Shown here: positions 45,374-51,989 of the stretch, piece by piece
Layout of the letters: every line of letters begins with the position of its first letter
Position numbering within the stretch: position 1 is the stretch's first letter
NCBI RefSeq assembly: GCF_025060895.1
Contig: NZ_JANZKV010000205.1
Coordinates: 3,892-55,880, forward strand
Length of the DNA: 51,989 bases
Source: Stieleria sedimenti
GTDB lineage: Bacteria > Planctomycetota > Planctomycetia > Pirellulales > Pirellulaceae
Reading direction: 5' to 3'
The notes under the pieces: generated by a model
Database searches by the model: none
Seen by the model: only the letters and a program-made list of their open reading frames with translations
What the model was told of the DNA's origin: nothing
Made by a program: the position numbers and the translations under genes

Positions 45374-46851
45374 ATGGGAACACAAATGGACCGGCAATCG
45401 TCCGTCAAGCTAATCACGACCGTTGTTCTGCTCGGGGTCGTCTTGACACATCTCCGTGATCCCCAAGACGCGGTTGCAGTGAACGACGCCAGGTCCGTCA
45501 CGAAGGTGATCAACATCAAGAGCTTCGGCGCGATCGGCGACGGTGTTGCGATGGAGACACAAGCGATCCAAGACTCGATCGATGCCTGTCATGATGCAGG
45601 GGGAGGGGTCGTGCGCGTCCCCACCGGCAGTTTTCAAATCGGCACGATCATTCTGAAGAGCAATGTCACCCTTTCGCTCGACTACGGAGCCAGCTTGCTC
45701 GGAAGCACCGATGTGGCTGACTACCCCACGGAAAACCTCAGCAGACCCCGAGAGGGCGCCGCTCATTGCCTGATTTACGCTGAAAACGCGAACAACATCA
45801 CCATCGAAGGTCTCGGCGTGATCGATGGCAGGGGAACTCACGAGAATTTCCCGCGGAACAGGAGCGGCGGCAGAAACTCTGGCATCCGCCCACGCCTGAT
45901 CCGCATGGAGAGTTGCGAGGATCTCACCTTTTCCGGCGTCACCTACAAACGCCCCGCCTTCTGGGGATTGCACTTGATCGACTGCAAGAACATTCACTTC
46001 AACGCGGTGACCGTGCGATTCCGCAACAACAACTACAACAATGATGGATTCGACATCGATGGCTGTGAGAATGTGCTCATCGAGAACTGTGATCTCAGCA
46101 CCGGAGACGACGCGATCTGCTTGAAGAGTTCAAAGAACCCGTGCCGAAACATTGTGGTCCGCGGATGTAAGCTGGACAGCAACACGGCTGCATTGAAGTT
46201 CGGCACTTCATCCCGCGGCGGGTTCATCGATGTGACGGTGACCAACTGCTATTTTCACGACTGTCCCATGGGCGCGATCAAGCTGCAGTCGGTGGACGGC
46301 GGACGCCTGGAGAATGTCGATATCTCCCGAGTGGTCATGAAAGAGGTGGGCTGTCCGTTATTCATACGTCTAGGCAATCGAGGCAGTCACTTTGGCGAAG
46401 GACGCGAAAGTCCGCCCGTCGGCACATTAAAAAACATACGTATCAGCGATGTCGTTGCCAAGGTCATCATAGAGGATCGAGCGAAAGCTGCTGAAGCGGT
46501 GTACAAGAATCTGGAAGTGGACACGACGCCCGGCGTGACTGACAAAGAGAAGTCGAAAGCCGGGCCGATTATGATCACGGGCATCCCCGGTCATTTCGTC
46601 GAAAACGTCGTCCTAGAGAACATCCAGATCTCCTTCCCGGGGCATGGCACGGAAGAAGATGCACGACGCACCGTTGCTGAAGACATTGATCGCTATCCGG
46701 AACAATTTTTCTTTGGCGTGCTGCCGGCTTGGGGGCCTACATCCGCCATGCAAGGAAGATTGAGTTCAAGAATGTCCAGCTGACGACTCGCGACGCGGAC
46801 GAACGACAAAAGGTGGTGCTGGATGATGTTGAAGGTTTCGTCGATCAGTAA
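45374..46851 (+). pseudogene. GH28 polygalacturonase-like enzyme with C-terminal frameshift
   Basis: A right-handed beta-helix of GH28 (polygalacturonase/rhamnogalacturonase type). A signal segment (MDRQSSVKLITTVVLLGVVL) is followed by VINIKSFGAIGDGVAMETQAIQDSIDACH and the catalytic region NNDGFDIDGCENVLIENCDLSTGDDAICLKS with its three Asp. The frame ends at 46783 with a non-homologous tail. From 46735 another frame continues as GAYIRHARKIEFKNVQLTTRD to a stop at 46851, which is the expected GH28 end. The break is at a G5 run (46731-46735): one missing G restores LPAWGAYIRHAR. It may be a real mutation or a sequencing error; the catalytic core is intact either way. Starts at 45374 and 45386 are both possible. 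Confidence 0.82.
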
Positions 46852-47167
46852 GCGTCGTTCCGGGTCACAGCAAACTCACCTGGGCACCGATCCAAACGCA
46901 AAGCCGGCTGCGGCGGCAACCCGAATGGACGTGGGCGGGATCGGGATCGCGAGCTCACCGGCGTCACCGGCGAAACTCTGACCGTGACCGGCTCTTTTGC
47001 GTCGACGGAGTGCCGCAATTCGTTATAACCATGTTGCGAATCAATATTCCAGACGCGATGGATTCAACTATCGTCTGGTTTCAGGCAGAAAATCGTTGCG
47101 ACGCATGTGCTTTCTGCCGGAGGATGCCTTCCGCCCACACCCTTGAGAGCATGCAGTAAGGAATCGA
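46852..47167. other. Intergenic region upstream of fucP
   Basis: About 316 bp without a credible gene; the frame remnants here lack homology. It should carry the promoter of the fucP-like gene. No strong hairpin or T-tract was found. Confidence 0.5.
47158..47162 (+). promoter_or_regulatory. Ribosome binding site of fucP
   Basis: AAGGA lies 5 nt before the ATG at 47168, supporting that start. Confidence 0.65.
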
Positions 47168-48616
47168 ATGACTGACGAAGACACTCCGACAGCCGAGCCG
47201 GCGACTGTTGGCCCGGCCCGCGACTTACCCGTGGTGCCGACTCAGTTCATCTATCCGTTTGTGATGGTCACGACGCTCTTTGCGCTCTGGGGCTTCGCCA
47301 ACGACATCACCAACCCCTTGGTGCGGGCGTTCAAAGAGATCTTCTTGATCAGCAACGCTCAAAGCAGTCTGGTTCAATGGGCGTTCTATGGCGGCTACGC
47401 CACGATGGCGATCCCGGCGGCGCTGGTGATCCGCAAGGTTTCCTACAAGTCCGGCATTATCGTCGGGCTGTTGCTGTACGCAATCGGCGCACTGTTGACG
47501 ATTCCGGCCAGCATGATGATGAACTTCAACGTCTTCCTGGTCGGCTTTTACGTCCTGACATTCGGGCTGGCGTTTTTGGAAACAACCGCGAATCCGTACA
47601 TCCTGTCGATGGGCCCGCGGGAAACGGCGACGCAACGACTCAATCTTGCCCAGGCCTTCAACCCGATCGGATCGCTGACCGGCATGGTGGTCGCCAGTAC
47701 CTTCATCTTGCCGGCCCTCCAAGTGTCGGAGTTCCGGGAGACGCAACTGCAGGCGCACCCGGAATACGCGACGATGTTGCCCAGTGAAGTCGATGGCTTG
47801 ATCACCGCGGCGATGGAGCAGCATGCCGAAGATCACTTTGACGCTCGGCAAGAAATGGTGGCGCATGACTTGGACGTCGTGAAAACGCCGTACGTTGTCA
47901 TCGCAATCGTTGTGCTGCTGGTACTCGTCGTCTTCGCCGTCTCGAAACTGCCCGATACGGGGCATGAGGAGGAAAAGATCTCGCTGAAGGCGCTGTTGAA
48001 GCACCTGATGACGAGTTGGCGATTCGTCGGCGGCGTGGTCGCGCAGGCGTTTTACGTCGGCGCGCAGATCATGTGTTGGACGTTCATCATTCACTATGGG
48101 ATGACACTCGTCGGACTGAGCGCGGCACAGGCACAAAACTACAACATCATTGCGATGGTGATCTTTCTGGCCAGTCGGTTCATTTGCACCTTCATTCTGA
48201 AATACCTGTCGCCGGGCTTGCTGCTGGGAATCCTAGCCGTCGGCGGCGGCTTGCTGACGACCGGAGCGATCTTCATCCAAGGCATGTCGGGCTTGTATTG
48301 CTTGATCGGCGTTTCCGCCTGCATGTCGCTGATGTTCCCGACCATTTACGGTATCGCTCTGAGCGGATTGACGCCCAATGACGCCAAGTTGGGATCCGCA
48401 GGTTTGATCTTTGCGATTGTCGGCGGCGCGTTCCTGCCACGCTATCAAGGCGGATTGATCGACGGCCCCGGGATGACGATCGCGGGCCAAACGTTGGAAT
48501 CCGTTCGCGTGTCGTTCTTCTTGCCGCTGATCTGTTTCGTCGTCATCGCGGTCTTCGGATTCGCGGTCTACCTGTGCTCGGGACAAACTGAAAACGAAGC
48601 CACTGCGTCGAGTTGA
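47168..48616 (+). CDS. fucP: FucP-type sugar:proton symporter (FHS family)
   Basis: A 482-aa inner-membrane protein with twelve predicted helices, of the fucose-galactose-glucose:H+ symporter (FHS) branch of the MFS. The N-terminal VTTLFALWGFANDITNPLVRAFKEIFLISNAQSSLVQWAFYGGYATMAIPAALVI is very close to the FucP signature, including the Asp and Gln of the sugar pathway. ETTANPYILSMGPRETATQRLNLAQAFNPIGSLTG and SLMFPTIYGIALSGL complete it. It has an enlarged loop (about residues 190-250) between helices 6 and 7. It would import L-fucose or a related sugar released by the secreted hydrolases nearby. No fucose catabolic genes (fucI, fucK, fucA) are in this window. Confidence 0.92.
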   Translation: MTDEDTPTAEPATVGPARDLPVVPTQFIYPFVMVTTLFALWGFANDITNPLVRAFKEIFLISNAQSSLVQWAFYGGYATMAIPAALVIRKVSYKSGIIVGLLLYAIGALLTIPASMMMNFNVFLVGFYVLTFGLAFLETTANPYILSMGPRETATQRLNLAQAFNPIGSLTGMVVASTFILPALQVSEFRETQLQAHPEYATMLPSEVDGLITAAMEQHAEDHFDARQEMVAHDLDVVKTPYVVIAIVVLLVLVVFAVSKLPDTGHEEEKISLKALLKHLMTSWRFVGGVVAQAFYVGAQIMCWTFIIHYGMTLVGLSAAQAQNYNIIAMVIFLASRFICTFILKYLSPGLLLGILAVGGGLLTTGAIFIQGMSGLYCLIGVSACMSLMFPTIYGIALSGLTPNDAKLGSAGLIFAIVGGAFLPRYQGGLIDGPGMTIAGQTLESVRVSFFLPLICFVVIAVFGFAVYLCSGQTENEATASS

Positions 48617-48672
48617 GTCGTCACACCCGAAGTGATTTGCCACTGTCGGCTTTCAGATAGAGAATCGCGAAA

Positions 48673-49662
48673 ATGAGATTTGCATCAACGAAGCTTCTTG
48701 TTTGCTGCCTGGCGGCAGCAACGATCGGACTGCCATGCTTTTCGCAGGATGTGACTCAGGCCAACAAGAGGTTGCCGGCGTCCCTTGAGACGGATGGCGA
48801 AAAGAAGCTCGATGTCCAATACAAGGAAGTCCAGGGCAAAAAGCTGTCCTTGGATCTCTATTACCCACAGGAAAAGCGTGACAGCAAGTGCCCGCTGATC
48901 GTCTACACGCACGGCGGAGGCTGGGCGGCGGGCAGCAGGCACGGCGTCACCAAAGGCTTGTTCAAACCGCTGTTTGAGAAACTGATCGAAACAGGCTTCT
49001 GCGTGGCGTCGGTGGATTACCGGCTTACCAAGAAGGGCAGCGGGGTCTTGATGCGCGACTGTGTGATCGATTGCAAGGATGCGGTGAGGTATCTGGCCAG
49101 CAACGGCGAAGCGCTGGGCCTGGATCCCACCCGCTTTTTTGTGATGGGAGATTCCGCCGGAGGACAGATCGCGCAGATGCTGCTGCTTTCGGCGCCGGAA
49201 AGTTTACCGGGAGATCCAAGTCTGGCGGATGCCAACTACAACATCGTGGCCGGCGTCTCCTGGTATGGCCCCTGCGATTTCGAGAAAGTTGACTTGTTTG
49301 AGACGTCTGATTCATCCAAGAAAGCGGACCGCTTTGGCGGCCGGATTCTGGAGTCGGATGCCGATCCGAAAATCAAATTGGCCCGTTACCGCGAAATGAG
49401 CCCGATCAATTATCTGTCCGAGGACAGCCCGCCACTGCTGATGATCCAGGGTGACAAAGACACGACCATTCCGGTCAAGCACGCGTGGTACATGCAAGAG
49501 AAAGCGGAAGCACTCAATGCACCGGTCGAGGTCATGATCATCCGTAATTCCGGACACAACTGGCGAAAGGTGGGCGCGGAGATCGAACCGTCATTCGATG
49601 CCATTGTCGACCGCAGCGTGCAATTCTTGGTGGAACAGTTGTCAAACACAGGCAGCAATTGA
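48673..49662 (+). CDS. Alpha/beta-hydrolase esterase (BD-FAE-like)
   Basis: A 329-aa secreted alpha/beta-hydrolase (signal peptide to about residue 25). It shows the oxyanion motif [13 protein letters not shown] (79-91), the nucleophile elbow GDSAGG with S161, the acid in [10 protein letters not shown] (D261 or D263) and the His in NSGHNWR (H295). This arrangement fits the BD-FAE/carboxylesterase group that removes acetyl or feruloyl groups from plant and algal polysaccharides. It lies 56 bp after fucP and its stop nearly touches the next gene, so fucP, esterase and the beta-helix protein may be an operon. Specificity is not determined. Confidence 0.88.
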   Translation: MRFASTKLLVCCLAAATIGLPCFSQDVTQANKRLPASLETDGEKKLDVQYKEVQGKKLSLDLYYPQEKRDSKCPLIVYTHGGGWAAGSRHGVTKGLFKPLFEKLIETGFCVASVDYRLTKKGSGVLMRDCVIDCKDAVRYLASNGEALGLDPTRFFVMGDSAGGQIAQMLLLSAPESLPGDPSLADANYNIVAGVSWYGPCDFEKVDLFETSDSSKKADRFGGRILESDADPKIKLARYREMSPINYLSEDSPPLLMIQGDKDTTIPVKHAWYMQEKAEALNAPVEVMIIRNSGHNWRKVGAEIEPSFDAIVDRSVQFLVEQLSNTGSN

Positions 49663-49664
49663 AC

Positions 49665-51839
49665 ATGACGAAGTTCGCATGGATTTTGTTGTTGGTCCTG
49701 GTGACCGGAAGTGTTTGTCGAGCAGCCGAGACGGATGCGGATTGGTACGTGTCGACCAACGGATCGGACAGCTGGTCAGGCACGCTGGCGGAACCCAACC
49801 CACAGGGCAACGACGGGCCGTTTGCAACCTTGCAGCGGGCGCGTGACGCGATTCGGGAGTTGGGAGGGCGTCCGTCCAACGATGTCGTGGTCCTCGTCCG
49901 CGAAGGAACCTACCGACTGGATGAGACCGTTGTGTTCGGGTTGCAAGATTCTCCGCAGGGCGATGCAACCGTCACCTACGCCGCCTATCCCGGCGAAACA
50001 CCGGTGTTCAGTTCGGGGAAGACAATCGACGGGTGGAAGAAGGTCACCGAGACCCTGCCGGGCTTACCGGACGCGGCGGTCGGTCACGTCTGGGCGGCGG
50101 ATGTCTCGGATCGATTCTTTACACTCTACGACGACGAAGGCATGCTGCCGCGAGCCCGCTCGGCTGGATTTATCCCGCTCAGCGGCGGCAGTCGTAACCG
50201 GCTTCATTTTCCCAAGGGCCGATTGAAGAATTGGCCGAATGTGAAGGACGTGGAAATCATCGTCCGCCCGCATCATGCTTGGATCTCCAATGTGCTGCCG
50301 TTGGCATCGGTGGACGAACAAACACAGCTGGCGAGCACGTCGATCGACGCAACCTACGCCATGAACAAGTTGCATTTCTTGCCCACCGTCGAATCGTGCT
50401 GGGTGGAGAACGTGTTGGAGGAACTCGACGAACCGGGCGAATGGGTGCTCAACACAAAGCAAGGCAAGGTCTACCTCTGGCCGCGAAACCAGACGCCCGT
50501 GGTGGCGCCTCAATTGACGGAGTTGATTCGCATCGAAGGCGACGTCGACAAACAAGGGCCCAAGGACATCCCGGCCAGGAATCTGTGCTTTCGCGGTCTG
50601 ACATTCTTGCACGGCGAACGCTATCTGTTGACCGCTGACGACGCGGGCCTGCAGCACGACTGGGACATGCACGACAAGGCCAACGCGTTGGTTCGGCTAC
50701 GCGGCACCGAGAACTGCGCGATCGAGCAATGTCGCTTCGCCCACAGTGGCAGCGGTGCGATTCGCGTGGATTTGCACGGCCGGCAAAACAAAATCTCCGG
50801 CAACCATATCGAGCAGATGGGAGGAGCCGGCATCCTGCTTTGCGGCTACGGCCCAGGCACCAAGGATGTCAATCGCAACAATCTGGTGCTCAACAATCAC
50901 ATCCACCATCTGGGACGCATCTACCTGCATTCGCCCGCAATCCTGGTCTGGCAAAGCGGCAACAATCGCGTGGCGAACAACCTGATCCATCACATGCCTT
51001 ACTGTGGAATCATCGTCTCTGGTTTCATGACGCACTTCTTCGACAGAAACGGCCGAGAGCTTTGCCGGACCATCAGGAAGCACGAAGTCGGTGACGTGCC
51101 GCGCAATCCGACGCTGGAAGAGGTTCGAACCTATCTTCACTCGCGGGACAACACGATCGAATCCAACGAGATTCATCACGTGATGGAAACCATGGGCGAC
51201 GGCAACGGAATCTACATCCGCGGCGCGGGTGCCGGGAATGTGATCCGCCGCAACTACATTCACCACTTGGTGACCCCGATGCTGATGCAGGCGGCGATTC
51301 GCACCGACGGTGGCCAGCGCGATACGCTGATCGCAGAAAACCTGATCTACAAGTGCATGGCGCAGGGGATCATTTTAAAACTGAACAATCGCGCCGAAAA
51401 CAACATCGTGGCCGATGTTCTCGCGCCGCCCCGAGGCTACTACCTGTCGCTGCGGGAAGGGCCGATGGAGGGTGCCGTGATCAAGCGAAACATCTTTTAT
51501 TCCATGGGCAACGACACGGTCTTCATCGATGAACTGGCTCCCGGAAAAGGACGCAAGACCGAGGATAGCAGAGGGCGTGAGTTGGCGCGATCGAAGGATG
51601 CCGATACCGATTTCAACATCTACTACAGCTCGACCGATCCGGAACTGGCGAAACAGACGCTGGAAAAACAACAAGGCGATGGAGTGGACGCCAACAGTCG
51701 GGCGACGGACCCGATGTTCGTCGACCCGGAGAACGGCGACTTTCGGTTCAAGCCGGGATCTCCCGCACTGGAAATGGGCATCATCCCGATCGACCTGTCC
51801 CAGATCGGATTACGCAACACCCAGCATAAGGGGGAATGA
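49665..51839 (+). CDS. GH141-like right-handed beta-helix glycosidase
   Basis: A 724-aa secreted protein (signal peptide to about residue 22). The mature N-terminus (DWYVSTNGSDSWSGTLAEPNPQGNDGPFATLQRARDAIREL, VREGTYRLDETVVFG, VTYAAYPGETPVFSSGKTIDGWKKV) and the later LEELDEPGEWVLNTKQGKVYLWPRNQ match the pattern of GH141 proteins, which include an alpha-L-fucosidase and xylanases. Residues about 330-640 are right-handed parallel beta-helix repeats rich in NNHIHHL-type turns (ENCAIEQCRFAHSGSGAIRV, NKISGNHIEQMGGAGILL). The ATG at 49665 is 2 bp after the esterase stop; a TTG two codons earlier is possible. With FucP close by, an alpha-L-fucosidase role is attractive, but this is inference. Confidence 0.82.
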   Translation: MTKFAWILLLVLVTGSVCRAAETDADWYVSTNGSDSWSGTLAEPNPQGNDGPFATLQRARDAIRELGGRPSNDVVVLVREGTYRLDETVVFGLQDSPQGDATVTYAAYPGETPVFSSGKTIDGWKKVTETLPGLPDAAVGHVWAADVSDRFFTLYDDEGMLPRARSAGFIPLSGGSRNRLHFPKGRLKNWPNVKDVEIIVRPHHAWISNVLPLASVDEQTQLASTSIDATYAMNKLHFLPTVESCWVENVLEELDEPGEWVLNTKQGKVYLWPRNQTPVVAPQLTELIRIEGDVDKQGPKDIPARNLCFRGLTFLHGERYLLTADDAGLQHDWDMHDKANALVRLRGTENCAIEQCRFAHSGSGAIRVDLHGRQNKISGNHIEQMGGAGILLCGYGPGTKDVNRNNLVLNNHIHHLGRIYLHSPAILVWQSGNNRVANNLIHHMPYCGIIVSGFMTHFFDRNGRELCRTIRKHEVGDVPRNPTLEEVRTYLHSRDNTIESNEIHHVMETMGDGNGIYIRGAGAGNVIRRNYIHHLVTPMLMQAAIRTDGGQRDTLIAENLIYKCMAQGIILKLNNRAENNIVADVLAPPRGYYLSLREGPMEGAVIKRNIFYSMGNDTVFIDELAPGKGRKTEDSRGRELARSKDADTDFNIYYSSTDPELAKQTLEKQQGDGVDANSRATDPMFVDPENGDFRFKPGSPALEMGIIPIDLSQIGLRNTQHKGE

Positions 51840-51920
51840 TCGTGGAACCGATTGCTTTGTTTCAATGAAAGCCTCTCTAAACGCAATGGCACAGGCCTAA
51901 ATCAAAAGGTATTCAGCAAC

Positions 51921-51989
51921 CGTTGGTGTCTAGCCTTTAGGCGATTCCCGGTCGCTGCGACGCAGCGAGAGTGGGCGGCTAAAGCCCAA
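51921..51989. repeat. REP-like palindromic repeat, copy D
   Basis: It reads CGTTGGTGTCTAGCCTTTAG, then the palindrome CGCTGCGACGCAGCG (1-nt centre), then GGGCGGCTAAAGCCC, in the opposite orientation to copies A and C. It lies about 80 bp downstream of the GH141-like gene and is cut by the window edge or ends there. Confidence 0.75.

Overview
The window reads as chromosomal DNA of a GC-rich planctomycete, most likely a marine member of the Pirellulaceae (Rhodopirellula/Stieleria-like). The indicators are lineage-typical families: a PSD1-type protein (cytochrome-c motif, DUF1549, DUF1553) paired with a DUF1501 protein, an SHD1-domain protein, a DUF6677 membrane protein, a CC-pair cysteine-rich exported protein, and five sulfatase genes (four intact, one broken). 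No rRNA, tRNA, phage, transposase or CRISPR array was recognised. The species assignment is inference.

Layout. 0-26.4 kb is mostly housekeeping or lineage-core content: lpdA (minus), a YbhN-like membrane protein, the PSD1/DUF1501 pair, a secreted cysteine-rich repeat protein with a clear intrinsic terminator, a small lipoprotein, a tight operon of DUF6677 protein, mini membrane protein and TrkA-like protein, a 1330-aa hydantoinase/oxoprolinase, an HDOD-GGDEF protein, a GlnD-like protein whose HD domain looks degenerate, an overlapping triplet (creatininase-like hydrolase, MFS transporter, Tat-exported unknown), and an SHD1-propeller protein.

26.4-51.8 kb is a carbohydrate/sulfate-ester degradation region. 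It holds a sulfatase-GH43-lectin-like fusion, a 1514-aa fusion of a sugar-isomerase-like barrel, lectin-like domain, c-type haem, DUF6797, propeller and blue-copper domain, a GH2 enzyme, two sulfatases in tandem, a truncated sulfatase, a DUF2961/GH172 enzyme, a sulfatase with a C-terminal domain, a GH28 enzyme with an apparent frameshift, a FucP-type sugar:proton symporter, an alpha/beta esterase and a GH141-like beta-helix protein. Together these could desulfate, deacylate and cleave a complex, perhaps fucose-containing, sulfated polysaccharide and import a released deoxy-sugar. The substrate is inferred.

Repeats are prominent. A palindromic REP-like family lies at both window edges and around 36.6 and 37.5 kb, and it supplies the stop codons of the GH2 gene and of one sulfatase. 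Two near-identical 165-bp elements with inverted terminal repeats (MITE-like) sit about 400 bp apart between those two genes. A second short repeat family touches the stop codons of the oxoprolinase gene and the Tat-protein gene.

The best candidates for something undescribed are the haem/blue-copper/sugar-isomerase fusion, the sulfatase-GH43 fusion beside it, and the stop-codon-associated repeats.
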